A stretch of 64,000 nucleotides of DNA from Io17-Chloro-G2 sp034420695 (GCA_034420695.1 DAOULB010000002.1:124001-188000), one strand, 5' to 3'. Counted from the stretch's first letter, positions 25,723 through 34,584 are shown. Numbers and translations: made by a program. Notes: a model not told the origin generated them from the letters alone.

Positions 25723-26184
25723 TCACACCTGGCTGCCGCGATTGCAGAATTCGTCATAGCCGGGCACTTCCTCGCCTAAAACGTAGAGCCAGTAGTATGT
25801 GCCCATGTCGCCCATGAACTTGAACTGCTTGTGCACGTCCTTCAGCAGGGCGTTGAAGTTGCCGTGGGAGCGCAGGTAGTTGCGGATGCCGTCGTACTCG
25901 TCCTCCAGCTCGATCAACCGTCGGGCGTTGTGCACCGTGGCGGCGATCTTGCGGCGGTTGCGCACGATGGCCGGGTCGGCGGCGAGGGCATCGACTTCAG
26001 GATCGCCCATGGCCGCAACTGCGGCCACGTCGAAGCTCTTGAACCCTGCCTGGAAACCGGGCCACTTGGCATTGACCACCCGCCAGGAGAGGCCGCTTTG
26101 GAAGACGGCCTGGGTCATTACCTCGAGATAGTCGTCCAAGCTTTGGGGGACGATCTGCTCCGGCGCTTCGTGGTGGGTGGTCAT
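25723..26184 (-). CDS. DNA-3-methyladenine glycosylase I-like protein
   Basis: 153 residues from the ATG at 26184, which overlaps the tatD stop by 4 bases (ATGA). AVFQSGLSWRVVNAKWPGFQAGFKSFD matches the Tag signature (QAGLSW...F..AF..FD). It is shorter than E. coli Tag and lacks an evident C-terminal zinc-binding Cys/His pair, so activity as an alkyladenine glycosylase is probable but not certain. Translationally coupled to the TatD-family gene. Confidence 0.75.
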   Translation of the reverse strand: MTTHHEAPEQIVPQSLDDYLEVMTQAVFQSGLSWRVVNAKWPGFQAGFKSFDVAAVAAMGDPEVDALAADPAIVRNRRKIAATVHNARRLIELEDEYDGIRNYLRSHGNFNALLKDVHKQFKFMGDMGTYYWLYVLGEEVPGYDEFCNRGSQV

Positions 26185-27023
26185 GAATGTGGAATACCCT
26201 TTCGAAGAATGCTGTTGAGGTTCCCGGAAGTAACCTGGGTTACCTCTTCCAGGCTGACGCCCTTCAGTTCCGCCAGGCGCTGGGCCACCGCCTGAACGTG
26301 GCGGGGTTCCGTCCAATTGTGGCGGTACTTCTTGAAGGGCTGGGGAGCGGCGTCGGTCTCCAGCACAATATGCTCCAAGGGAATCGCCTTGGCTGCTTCT
26401 TCCAGTTCGGGCAGCCTCAGCAAGGGTCGCGCCAACGATATGAAGAAGCCGCAGTCGATTGCCTCCCGCGCCGTCGCCTCGTCTGCCTGGAAGTAGTGCA
26501 TTATGCCTCCCACCTCCCCGGCGTTCTCCTCCCGCAGGGTCTGGAAGACTTCCGGGTGAGACTCCCGGGAGTGAAAGATGATGGGAAGCTTCAGTTCCTT
26601 GGCCAGCCGGATGTGCTCCCGGAACACTTGGTACTGCACGTCCCGCGGCGGAGAGCTGGGCAGGAAGTCCAGCCCCACCTCGCTGATGCACACCACCTTG
26701 GGGTTGTTCCTGGCCAGCCCTTCCAGGGTCTCGTAAAGCTCCTCGTCCACCGGCTGCCAGGCCTCCATGGGGTGGATGCCCACCCCGGCGTACATCGGGT
26801 CATACTCTTCACTCATCCGGATGCAGGCCTTGGTGGAGTCCAGGGTCGTCCCGGCGGCAATTATGCAGCCCACGCCGGCCTCTAGTGCCCGCTCCAATAT
26901 GCCCGGCATCTCCTCGGGCGCGTACTTGTCCAAGTGGGTGTGGCAGTCCGCCAGCAGGGTCTCTCCTGACTCCAGAGGCAGGTGATGATATCCGGCGCGG
27001 TCTGCAGGGTGTTGCGTGCTCAT
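26181..27023 (-). CDS. TatD family metal-dependent hydrolase
   Basis: 280 residues from MSTQHPADR; GGAGGG lies 8 bases upstream of 27023, which rules out the longer frame. DCHTHLDKYAPEE gives the HxH metal ligands, CISEVGLDF the glutamate, IIFHSRESH and GIMHYFQAD further histidines, and VLETDAAPQ the last aspartate. TatD proteins are 3'-5' DNases or D-aminoacyl hydrolases. Coupling with the Tag-like glycosylase fits a DNA-repair pairing. Divergent from the suf operon. Confidence 0.88.
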   Translation of the reverse strand: MSTQHPADRAGYHHLPLESGETLLADCHTHLDKYAPEEMPGILERALEAGVGCIIAAGTTLDSTKACIRMSEEYDPMYAGVGIHPMEAWQPVDEELYETLEGLARNNPKVVCISEVGLDFLPSSPPRDVQYQVFREHIRLAKELKLPIIFHSRESHPEVFQTLREENAGEVGGIMHYFQADEATAREAIDCGFFISLARPLLRLPELEEAAKAIPLEHIVLETDAAPQPFKKYRHNWTEPRHVQAVAQRLAELKGVSLEEVTQVTSGNLNSILRKGIPHS

Positions 27024-27125
27024 AGTTGATGCCCTCCGAAAGTTGTTATACTCTGGCCGCCGCGCCAGCGTCAACAGCTATTGCCCTTGGGACACGCGGG
27101 TGACTCGGATATGAGGCCACACTCG

Positions 27126-27154
27126 TTGACAGCTACGGGAGCCGGTGTTAGCAT
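27126..27154 (+). promoter_or_regulatory. Promoter of the suf operon
   Basis: TTGACA at 27126-27131, 17-base spacer, TAGCAT at 27149-27154. About 90 bases upstream of the sufB start; the operator-like palindrome at 27155-27181 begins directly after the -10. Confidence 0.6.
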
Positions 27155-27181
27155 AATTGTTGACTAATTAGGTCGACAATT
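27155..27181 (+). promoter_or_regulatory. Rrf2/IscR-like operator palindrome
   Basis: AATTGTTGAC-TAATTAG-GTCGACAATT: 10-base arms with one mismatch around a 7-base spacer (27155-27164 with 27172-27181). The layout resembles the IscR type-1 site (GACT...AGTC core in AT-rich arms). It covers the expected transcription start, so a bound repressor would block sufB transcription. The regulator gene is not in the window. Confidence 0.55.
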
Positions 27182-27243
27182 GAGACTCCGGGCAGCCCGG
27201 TGGGACTCCACCCAATTATCTCTCCTTCAATTACGAGGCAAGG

Positions 27244-28740
27244 ATGACCCAGACCCCTCCAAACAGGCCTCTCGCCGCGCCCCCGGTCATAGCCCGGGGC
27301 ACCACCACTTCAGGAGACTTGGACTCCGATTACAAGTGGGGCTTCACCATCGACATCGAGTCCGACGTGGCTCCCAAGGGCTTGAGCGAGGACGTAGTTC
27401 GCCTCATTTCCGCAAAGAAGGGTGAGCCCGGCTGGATGACCGAATGGCGGCTCAAGGCCTACCGGCACTGGGTCACCCTGGAGCAGAAGGCCCCTACTTG
27501 GGCCAACGTCGAATATCCCCCCATCGACTACCAGGACATCCACTACTATGCCGCCCCGGGCTCCGGAGACGATCGGCCCAAGAGCCTGGATGAGGTTGAC
27601 CCGGAAATCCTGGAAGCCTTCGACAAGCTGGGCATTCCCCTGGCCGAGCGGGAGCGGCTGGCCGGCGTGGCGGTGGACGCCGTGGTGGACAGCGTTTCGG
27701 TGGCCACCACCTACCAAGAGACCCTGGAAAAGGCCGGCATCATCTTCTGCCCCATCAGCGAGGCAATCCAGAACCACCCCGAGCTGGTGCAGAAGTACTT
27801 GGGCTCGGTGGTCCCCTACGGCGACAACTTCTACGCCACTCTGAACTCGGCGGTGTTCAGCGACGGTTCATTTGCCTACATCCCCAAGGGAGTCCGCTGT
27901 CCCATCGAGTTGATGACCTACTTCCGCATCAACCAAGCCGATTCCGGGCAGTTCGAACGCACCTTGATCATTGCGGACGAAGGCAGCTACGTCAGCTACT
28001 TGGAAGGATGCACCGCCCCGGCCCGGAAGACCCACCAGCTTCACGCTGCCGTGGTGGAACTGGTGGCCCTGGAAGACGCCGAGATCAAGTACTCCACGCT
28101 GCAGAACTGGTTCCCCGGCGATAAGGAGGGCCAAGGCGGCGTCTACAACTTTGTCACCAAGCGGGGCAAGGCCAAGGGCAGGAACTCCAAGATTTCCTGG
28201 ACCCAGGTGGAGACGGGGTCAGCCATCACTTGGAAGTACCCCAGCGTTGTGCTGGAAGGCGACAACTCCGTCGGCGAGTTCTACTCGGTGGCCTTGGTCA
28301 ACAACCATCAGCAGGCCGACACCGGCACCAAGATGTTCCACTTGGGCAAGAACACCCGGAGCACCATCGTCGCCAAGGGCATCTCCGCCGGCCAAGGCAA
28401 CTCCACCTACCGCGGGCTGGTCAAGGTCAACCCCTCGGCCGACGGCGCCCGGAACTTCACCCAGTGCGACTCGCTGCTCATCGGGGACCGGTGCGGCGCC
28501 CACACCGTCCCCTACATCGAGGTGCGGAACCCTACGGCCCAGCTGGAGCACGAGGCCTCCACCTCCAAGGTCAGCGACGAGCAGCTCTTCTACTGCCAGC
28601 AGCGGGGCATCTCCGTGGAGGACGCCCACCACATGATAATCAACGGCTTCTGCCGGGGCATCTTCCAGGAACTCCCCTTCGAATTCGCTATGGAAGCTTC
28701 CCAGCTCCTCAAAGTAAGCCTGGAAGGAGCGGTAGGGTAA
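27244..28740 (+). CDS. sufB: Fe-S cluster assembly scaffold protein SufB
   Basis: 498 residues, full length. Family landmarks: IPKGVRCPIELMTYFRIN, the GSYVSYLEGCTAP segment, NWFPGDKEGQGGVYNFVTKRG, and the C-terminus with RNPTAQLEHEAS, DEQLFYCQQRG and FCRGIFQELPFEFA. With SufC and SufD it forms the SufBCD scaffold on which clusters are built. First gene of the operon. The next suf gene is displaced by 1.2 kb of lower-G+C inserted DNA. Confidence 0.96.
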   Translation: MTQTPPNRPLAAPPVIARGTTTSGDLDSDYKWGFTIDIESDVAPKGLSEDVVRLISAKKGEPGWMTEWRLKAYRHWVTLEQKAPTWANVEYPPIDYQDIHYYAAPGSGDDRPKSLDEVDPEILEAFDKLGIPLAERERLAGVAVDAVVDSVSVATTYQETLEKAGIIFCPISEAIQNHPELVQKYLGSVVPYGDNFYATLNSAVFSDGSFAYIPKGVRCPIELMTYFRINQADSGQFERTLIIADEGSYVSYLEGCTAPARKTHQLHAAVVELVALEDAEIKYSTLQNWFPGDKEGQGGVYNFVTKRGKAKGRNSKISWTQVETGSAITWKYPSVVLEGDNSVGEFYSVALVNNHQQADTGTKMFHLGKNTRSTIVAKGISAGQGNSTYRGLVKVNPSADGARNFTQCDSLLIGDRCGAHTVPYIEVRNPTAQLEHEASTSKVSDEQLFYCQQRGISVEDAHHMIINGFCRGIFQELPFEFAMEASQLLKVSLEGAVG

Positions 28741-28823
28741 AAGGCGAATTGAAATCAAGATCATCAGAAACAGATGATTCGGAGAAAGGAGCCCGACAAC
28801 AAATCTCCAAATGGGGATTTGGG

Positions 28824-29822
28824 ATGGCCCCGATTTCATCGCGCATGGAGACGAGATATACCACTGCATCGCACGCCATGTTAGAGGCGCTGCGAGGAAC
28901 AACTGATATCGCCGAACTTGATCTGGACGCAGTTAGCGAAGTCAAAGGCATGTTTAATCGTTGTGTTCGCCAAGACCAGTGGGATTGGTTTAGCGTTCAT
29001 ACTAGACTCGGGCGTCCACATCTCCCCCAAATGCGCAGCATTGCTAGAGATTTGGACAATCTTCGCAAGTCGTTAAAGTTGGGAAATGACACATCCGCTC
29101 GAAACCACGTCGCTTCATTGGTTAGCAATAACCTTCACACCCTACTGACAAATTACACTTCTCAACCAACTCATCTAAAGGGGTCTCAAGATTCTGGCTG
29201 GGTGTACATTTTGTCAACTCGTAAGCAACCTAACTACCTAAAAATAGGAATGACTCACCGTCCCGTAGAGGATAGGGTCAAGGAAATCAATTCAGCGACG
29301 GGAGTTCTATTTCCATATTCTGTGCGTGCTGCCTTCCCTGTGAAGGATGCGAAGGTTGCTGAGAAGGCGGTTTTTGAGAGTCTTGAGGATTTTAGAGTAA
29401 GGGCTGATAGGGAATTCTTCGAGATCGATTTTGGGGAAGCGGCAAGAATCGTGCGGCAGGTCCTACACGAAGGTGGGATGATAGAACGCCCGAAGGGCAA
29501 AATCTCTTGGTTCGACAAGAAGAAAGGGTATGGACTCATAAACACATCTAATGGGGTGGATGTATTCCTTCATCATTCCCGGATTTCTAGGGCAAACACG
29601 GAGTTCTTGAGTGAGGGAACAACGGTTGAGTTTGACCTAGAAGTTACAGAGAGAGGACTAGCTGCCCTAAATGTAAAACTGTTGCCAGAACAGTTTGCTT
29701 TGCAAGAAGAAGACGAGGTGCCCGCGACGGCGCTGCTCAGTGAAGCCGCTCTAGCTGATGACTGGCTTAGTCCGGAAGAGGAAGAGGCATGGGCCCACTT
29801 GAAGGATCTGCCGTCGTTATAA
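28824..29822 (+). CDS. GIY-YIG (T5orf172) nuclease-like protein fused to a cold-shock domain
   Basis: 332 residues from the ATG at 28824; the start is uncertain because no strong ribosome site is seen. Residues about 1-120 are an unrecognised helical region. About 130-215 match T5orf172/GIY-YIG: GWVYILSTRKQPNYLKIGMT, then RVKEINSATGV and REFFEIDFGEAARIV. About 222-285 is a cold-shock (S1-like OB) domain with RNP1-like KGYGLI and RNP2-like VFLHHS. The tail is acidic. The codons and base composition are clearly more AT-rich than the suf genes on either side, indicating acquisition. GIY-YIG domains cut DNA and cold-shock domains bind single-stranded nucleic acid; the combined role is unknown. 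Confidence 0.8.
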   Translation: MAPISSRMETRYTTASHAMLEALRGTTDIAELDLDAVSEVKGMFNRCVRQDQWDWFSVHTRLGRPHLPQMRSIARDLDNLRKSLKLGNDTSARNHVASLVSNNLHTLLTNYTSQPTHLKGSQDSGWVYILSTRKQPNYLKIGMTHRPVEDRVKEINSATGVLFPYSVRAAFPVKDAKVAEKAVFESLEDFRVRADREFFEIDFGEAARIVRQVLHEGGMIERPKGKISWFDKKKGYGLINTSNGVDVFLHHSRISRANTEFLSEGTTVEFDLEVTERGLAALNVKLLPEQFALQEEDEVPATALLSEAALADDWLSPEEEEAWAHLKDLPSL

Positions 29823-29928
29823 CGAGGTTCCCTTTCTCTAACTTATCCAGTCAGACCCTCAGGCCCGCCGTGGTTTTAGCCAGGACGGACTTGGGCGATT
29901 GGATTTTGGGACTAAGTCAAAGCCGAAA

Positions 29929-30711
29929 ATGACGACAAACGGCGATAATCAACCGCTACTTTCAGTCAGAGGCCTCCACGTCTCCGCCGGCGACCTAGCC
30001 ATCCTGCGCGGGGTGGACCTCACGGTAAATGCCGGCGAAGTCCACGCCATCATGGGGCCCAACGGCTCCGGCAAGAGCACCCTGGCCAACGTCCTGGCCG
30101 GACGCCCCGATTACACCGTGACCCAAGGCTCAGTTATCTACCAAGGCGAAGACCTCCTGGCCATGGAGCCGGAGGAGCGGGCCCGGTGGGGCGTTTTCCT
30201 GGCGTTTCAGTACCCGATAGAGCTCCCCGGCGTCAGGGATTGGCAGTTCCTCAAAGCGGCGGTGGACGCCCAGCGGCAGCACCGGGGCGAAGAGGAGATG
30301 GGAGCCCGTGAGTTCGACCGGCTGCTGCGGGAAAAAATAGAAATGGTGGAGATCGGTCAGGACCTTGTGCGCCGCGCGGTCAACGAGGGTTTCTCCGGCG
30401 GCGAGAAGAAGCGCAACGAAGTGCTGCAGATGGCCGTGTTGGAACCGACCCTGGCCCTGCTCGATGAGACCGACTCCGGCTTGGACATCGATGCCCTGCG
30501 CATCGTCTCCAACGGCGTGAACCAGTTGCGCCGGCCCGACAACGCCATGATTGTCGTGACCCACTATCAACGCATTCTCGACTACATCACCCCTGACTAC
30601 GTCCACGTCCTGCTGGAAGGGCGTATCGTCGAGTCAGGAAACGCCGACCTGGCCCGGGAGCTGGAAGCCAAGGGCTACGACTGGATTCGCGACTCCGTGG
30701 AGGCAGGGTAG
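29929..30711 (+). CDS. sufC: Fe-S assembly ATPase SufC
   Basis: 260 residues from the ATG at 29929 (an earlier in-frame TTG at 29899 adds ten residues). Walker A GPNGSGKST, Q-loop AFQYPIELPGV, signature FSGGEKKRNE and Walker B LALLDETDSGLDID, the SufC-specific ending of the motif. It powers the SufBCD complex. It lies between two inserted lower-G+C genes. Confidence 0.95.
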   Translation: MTTNGDNQPLLSVRGLHVSAGDLAILRGVDLTVNAGEVHAIMGPNGSGKSTLANVLAGRPDYTVTQGSVIYQGEDLLAMEPEERARWGVFLAFQYPIELPGVRDWQFLKAAVDAQRQHRGEEEMGAREFDRLLREKIEMVEIGQDLVRRAVNEGFSGGEKKRNEVLQMAVLEPTLALLDETDSGLDIDALRIVSNGVNQLRRPDNAMIVVTHYQRILDYITPDYVHVLLEGRIVESGNADLARELEAKGYDWIRDSVEAG

Positions 30712-30737
30712 TAGCCCGCCGTTGCGATTACGTTCAA

Positions 30738-30953
30738 ATGAGCTATTGGGTTCACGAAGATAGGCCGACAAACTCCGCGGTTACCCACCGGGGTAGCTGT
30801 AGATTCTGCAACGAAGGTCGCGGTCTGCGTAACCTTCCCAATACTGCCGAGCGAATGTGGCACGGGCCTTTTGCAGAAGTAAAATCGGCGCGGGCCAAGG
30901 CGCGTATTACCAGACGTACTGACGTGCGTGACTGCAAAGTGTGCGCTCCATAG
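30738..30953 (+). CDS. Small two-CxxC protein of a WHGPF-containing hypothetical family
   Basis: 71 residues. SCRFCNEG and DCKVC are two CxxC pairs likely to bind zinc. The segment WHGPFAEVKSARAKAR followed by DVRDC matches, from memory, a widespread family of very short hypothetical proteins that share a central WHGPF. It starts 26 bases after sufC and ends 33 bases before sufD, in lower-G+C DNA like the nuclease fusion upstream. Function unknown. Confidence 0.65.
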   Translation: MSYWVHEDRPTNSAVTHRGSCRFCNEGRGLRNLPNTAERMWHGPFAEVKSARAKARITRRTDVRDCKVCAP

Positions 30954-30986
30954 GAATTTCTTGGCAGTGAGCAAATCGTTTCAGAA

Positions 30987-32339
30987 ATGACGTTGACTGC
31001 TTCGCTACACGAAGGATACGCGGCCGGGTTTGAGGCACTGCGAGCGGCCGCGCCCGTCCCGTCTTGGCTTGCCGAGCTGCGGGCCCAAGGCTGGGAGCGC
31101 TTCAATGCCCTGGGCTTTCCAACCGCCCGCCGTGGCAACGAAAAGTGGAAATACACCAACGTCCGCCCGGTAGCCGCCGCCCGGTTGGAAGTACCCTTGG
31201 CGCTGGACCCGGCGCAGGAACCCGCTCTTGAAGCCCTTAAGTCTGACGCCCCCTGGGACGATTCCTGGGTCAACCTGGTTTTCGTGGACGGAGTCTATTC
31301 ACCGGCCCTTTCCTCTCCTCGCAGCCTGGGGGATGAAACCGGGGCCGCCAGCATCGGCAGCGCCCTGAACGCCGGGGACGGACCCTTGCACAACCATTTG
31401 GGACAATTGGCTTCGGTGGAAGATGATGCCTTTGTGGCCTTGAACACCGCCTTCCTGCGGGATGGCGCCTTGGTCCAAGCCCCGCCCGGCCGGGACTGCC
31501 CTGCCGTGTTGAACTTGGTTTACGTGTCCACCGAAAGCGCCCGGCCCAAGGCAGCCTTCCCCAGGACCTTGGTGGTGGCGGGGGCCAACAGCCGCCTCAC
31601 CGTGGCCGAGAGCTACGTCGGCCCATCCGCTGGAGGAAATCTGACCAATGCCGTCACCGAAATTGTCCTTGAAGAGGGCGCCCACGTCGACCACTACAGT
31701 CTCCTCAAGGAGAGTCCCGGCGGCTATCATGTTGGGACCACCCGGGTGGTCCAGGCCGCGGATAGTTTCTTTGCCTCAACCGACTGTTCCTTCGGGATGG
31801 CCCTGGGGCGCCACGATTTGCAGGTAGTGCTCGACGGGCCTGGCAGCAGCTGCGACCTGAAGGGGTTGTACCTGACCTCCGGCAGCCAGCACATGGACAA
31901 CTTCATCAACATCGACCACGCCTGCCCCCATACCACCAGTGACCTCTTTTACAAGGGGGTCCTCGACGGCCGTTCCAAGGCCATCTTTGGTGGCACGGTG
32001 CTGGTGCGGAAGGATTCCCAGAAGGCCAAGGCCCGCCAGACCGACCGGAACCTGCTTCTGTCCCGCACTGCCGAGGTGGACAGCAAGCCCAGCCTGCTCA
32101 TCTACGCCGACGACGTGCAGTGCGGCCACGGGGCCACCGCCGGCCACATTGACCCGGAGGCGCTGTTCTACTTGCGCAGCCGCGGCCTCGGGCTGGACAC
32201 CGCCCGCCGGTTTCTGGTCGAAGCATTTGCCCGGGAGATAGTGGACGCAGTCAAGGTGGAGACCTTGCGGGACTTCCTTAACCAAGCATTCATCCAGGCA
32301 CTGCCCACCTCCACAACCAATCAAGAGGCCGCGCTATGA
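30987..32339 (+). CDS. sufD: Fe-S cluster assembly protein SufD
   Basis: 450 residues. Recognised by the SufB/D beta-helix region (ARQTDRNLLLSRTAEVDSKP and ADDVQCGHGATAGHIDPEALFYLRSRG) and the C-terminal FLVEAFAREIVDAV. Partner of SufB in the SufBC2D complex. The sufS start codon overlaps its stop by 4 bases. Confidence 0.95.
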   Translation: MTLTASLHEGYAAGFEALRAAAPVPSWLAELRAQGWERFNALGFPTARRGNEKWKYTNVRPVAAARLEVPLALDPAQEPALEALKSDAPWDDSWVNLVFVDGVYSPALSSPRSLGDETGAASIGSALNAGDGPLHNHLGQLASVEDDAFVALNTAFLRDGALVQAPPGRDCPAVLNLVYVSTESARPKAAFPRTLVVAGANSRLTVAESYVGPSAGGNLTNAVTEIVLEEGAHVDHYSLLKESPGGYHVGTTRVVQAADSFFASTDCSFGMALGRHDLQVVLDGPGSSCDLKGLYLTSGSQHMDNFINIDHACPHTTSDLFYKGVLDGRSKAIFGGTVLVRKDSQKAKARQTDRNLLLSRTAEVDSKPSLLIYADDVQCGHGATAGHIDPEALFYLRSRGLGLDTARRFLVEAFAREIVDAVKVETLRDFLNQAFIQALPTSTTNQEAAL

Positions 32340-33595
32340 CTACTTCCGGCGCCTCCGGCCCGCGGCCGGCGCTTTCACCTGTTGAAGTCGCCGAAATCCG
32401 GCGGGACTTTCCGATACTGTCCCAGACCGTCAACGGCCACCCATTGGTGTACTTGGACAACGCCGCAACCAGCCAGAAGCCCCAAGTGGTCATAGACGCC
32501 CTGATGGACTACTACACCACCGAGAACTCCAATGTGCACCGGGGCGTCCACACCCTCAGCCAGCAGGCTACCGAAGACTACGAGGGTTCGAGAAGCAAAA
32601 TCCGCCGCCTGCTGAACGCCGAAAAAGACGAGGAGATAATCTTCGTCCGCGGCACCACCGAGGGCATCAACTTGGTTGCCCAGACCTTTGGACGCCAGCG
32701 AATTGGCGAAGGCGATGAGGTGGTCATCTCTTCATTGGAGCACCACTCCAACATAGTCCCCTGGCAGATTATCTGCCAGGAACGCGGCGCCAGCCTGAAG
32801 GTCGTCCCCATCAACGATGCCGGCGAGCTGTTGATGGAGGAATACGAGGCCCTGCTGACCCCGCGGACCAAGCTGGTGTCGATGCTCCATATCTCCAACG
32901 CCCTGGGCACCATCAACCCGGTGAAGCAAGTGATCGAACTGGCCCACAGCCGGGGGATCCCGGTGCTTCTGGACGGAGCTCAAGCCGCCCCCCACATGCC
33001 CGTGGACGTGCGGGACTTGGACTGCGACTTTTACGCCTTCTCCGGCCACAAGCTCTATGGCCCCACCGGCATCGGGATACTCTACGGCAAGGCCGGCCTC
33101 CTGAACGAAATGCCTCCCTTCCAAGCCGGAGGGGACATGATAAAGTCCGTCACCTTTGAAAAGACCCTGTACAACGACCTGCCCTACAAGTTCGAAGCCG
33201 GCACCCCCAACATCGCCGGGGCCATCGGCCTTGGCGCCGCCGTCGATTACGTCACCTCCATAGGCTTGGACCGCATCTTCGCCTACGAGCATGAACTGAC
33301 GGAGTACGGGACTGGCTGCTTGTCCGGCATCGAGGGGCTGAGGCTGGTTGGCACTGCCCCGGAAAAAGCGGCCATCCTCTCCTTCGTCATGAAGCAGGCC
33401 CACCCCCACGACATCGGCACCATCCTGGACTCTCAAGGAATCGCCATACGCACCGGCCACCACTGCACCCAGCCCCTGATGGACCGGTTCGGCATCCCGG
33501 CCACCGCCCGGGCTTCCATGTCCTTCTACAACACTAAAGAGGAGCTCGACGCCCTGGCCAAGGGCATCGACCGGGTAATCGAGGTTTTCAGCTAA
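32336..33595 (+). CDS. sufS: Group II cysteine desulfurase SufS
   Basis: 419 residues. N-terminal YLDNAATSQKP, PLP lysine in FSGHKLYGPTG and the persulfide-forming cysteine in RTGHHCTQPLM. PLP enzyme that removes sulfur from cysteine and passes it to SufU. Translationally coupled on both sides (ATGA with sufD, TAATG with sufU). Confidence 0.96.
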   Translation: MTTSGASGPRPALSPVEVAEIRRDFPILSQTVNGHPLVYLDNAATSQKPQVVIDALMDYYTTENSNVHRGVHTLSQQATEDYEGSRSKIRRLLNAEKDEEIIFVRGTTEGINLVAQTFGRQRIGEGDEVVISSLEHHSNIVPWQIICQERGASLKVVPINDAGELLMEEYEALLTPRTKLVSMLHISNALGTINPVKQVIELAHSRGIPVLLDGAQAAPHMPVDVRDLDCDFYAFSGHKLYGPTGIGILYGKAGLLNEMPPFQAGGDMIKSVTFEKTLYNDLPYKFEAGTPNIAGAIGLGAAVDYVTSIGLDRIFAYEHELTEYGTGCLSGIEGLRLVGTAPEKAAILSFVMKQAHPHDIGTILDSQGIAIRTGHHCTQPLMDRFGIPATARASMSFYNTKEELDALAKGIDRVIEVFS

Positions 33596-34044
33596 TGTCC
33601 AACTTGGGTGACCTCTACCAGGAAATCCTGCTTGAGCACAACAGCCGCCCCCGGAACTTCAGGGAACTGGACGACGCCACCGCCCGGGCCGACGGTTTCA
33701 ACCCGCTTTGCGGCGACCAAGTGTCCCTGTACCTGAAACTCGAGGACGGCACGGTGTCCGACGCGGCATTCCAAGGCTCCGGCTGTGCCATCTCAAGGGC
33801 GTCGGCCTCCATGCTGACCCAGAGTATCAAGGGGCAGACCGTCGAGCGAGCCCGGGAAATCTTCGAAGCCTTCCACTCCCTGCTCACCGACCCCGGCGCC
33901 GAGCCCGACTACGACACCCTGGGTGACCTTGAGACTATGGCCGGAGTGGCTGAATACCCGGCCCGCATCAAGTGCGCCGTGCTGGCCTGGCACACCATGC
34001 GCTCTGCGCTGGACGGGAGCGGCGATTCGGTGACCACCGAGTAG
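33595..34044 (+). CDS. sufU: SufU-type sulfur carrier / scaffold
   Basis: 149 residues. The three conserved cysteines are present: NPLCGDQVSLYL, GSGCAISRASASML and RIKCAVLAWHTM, with the Asp of CGD. The sequence between them matches zinc-dependent SufU, which accepts sulfur from SufS. Start overlaps the sufS stop by one base. Confidence 0.93.
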   Translation: MSNLGDLYQEILLEHNSRPRNFRELDDATARADGFNPLCGDQVSLYLKLEDGTVSDAAFQGSGCAISRASASMLTQSIKGQTVERAREIFEAFHSLLTDPGAEPDYDTLGDLETMAGVAEYPARIKCAVLAWHTMRSALDGSGDSVTTE

Positions 34045-34059
34045 CCGACGGCCTTGCGG

Positions 34060-34115
34060 CCAGGACAGAACCCCCAGGACTGATCGCCCAGGACAGAACC
34101 CCCAGGACAGAGCCC
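34060..34115 (+). repeat. 14-bp tandem repeat (x4) before the second sufU
   Basis: Four CCAGGACAGAACCC-type units (one diverged) fill the gap between the two sufU genes. The last AGGA is the likely ribosome site of the second, so the copy number could alter spacing to its start codon. Confidence 0.85.
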
Positions 34116-34117
34116 CC

Positions 34118-34582
34118 ATGACACAAGGCCCCGACCTCCCCCTCAGCGGTCTCTACGGCGACCGCATCCTCGACCATTTCCGGAATCCCCGCAATCGCGC
34201 TCCCCTTCCGGCCCCTGACCTCACGGCCAAGGAGTTCAACCCCTTCTGCGGAGACCGTGTCCTGCTCCAGTTCAAACTGGACGGGTCAGGGAAAGTGGCC
34301 CAAAGCTGCGCCGCGGCCGAAGGCTGCTCCATCATCCAGGCCTCGGCATCCATGCTGTCCTGCCAGTTGGAGGGAAAGTCCCTGGAAGAAGTCGAAGCTC
34401 TTTCGGCAAACTTCCGCTCGATGATGGAGGGCGAAGAGTTGCCCCCGGAAATCTTGGAGGCCTTGGGAGAATTGGAAGCCCTGAGGGTGGTCTTGGCCTA
34501 CCCCGTACGCATCAAGTGCGCCCTCCTGCCCTGGGTAGCCTTGGAAGAAGGGGTGGAGTCATACCGGAAGGGCCCGCCTTAG
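34118..34582 (+). CDS. Second SufU/IscU-like protein
   Basis: 154 residues, clearly paralogous to the preceding sufU but diverged. It keeps NPFCGDRVLLQF, EGCSIIQASASML and RIKCALLPWVAL. All three cysteines and the CGD aspartate remain, so it should bind metal or a cluster. It has a different middle segment (MMEGEELPPEILEALGELEA). It may divide the scaffold and sulfur-transfer roles with sufU. It is the last suf gene; an IS remnant begins within a few bases of its stop. Confidence 0.88.
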   Translation: MTQGPDLPLSGLYGDRILDHFRNPRNRAPLPAPDLTAKEFNPFCGDRVLLQFKLDGSGKVAQSCAAAEGCSIIQASASMLSCQLEGKSLEEVEALSANFRSMMEGEELPPEILEALGELEALRVVLAYPVRIKCALLPWVALEEGVESYRKGPP

Positions 34583-34584
34583 GA

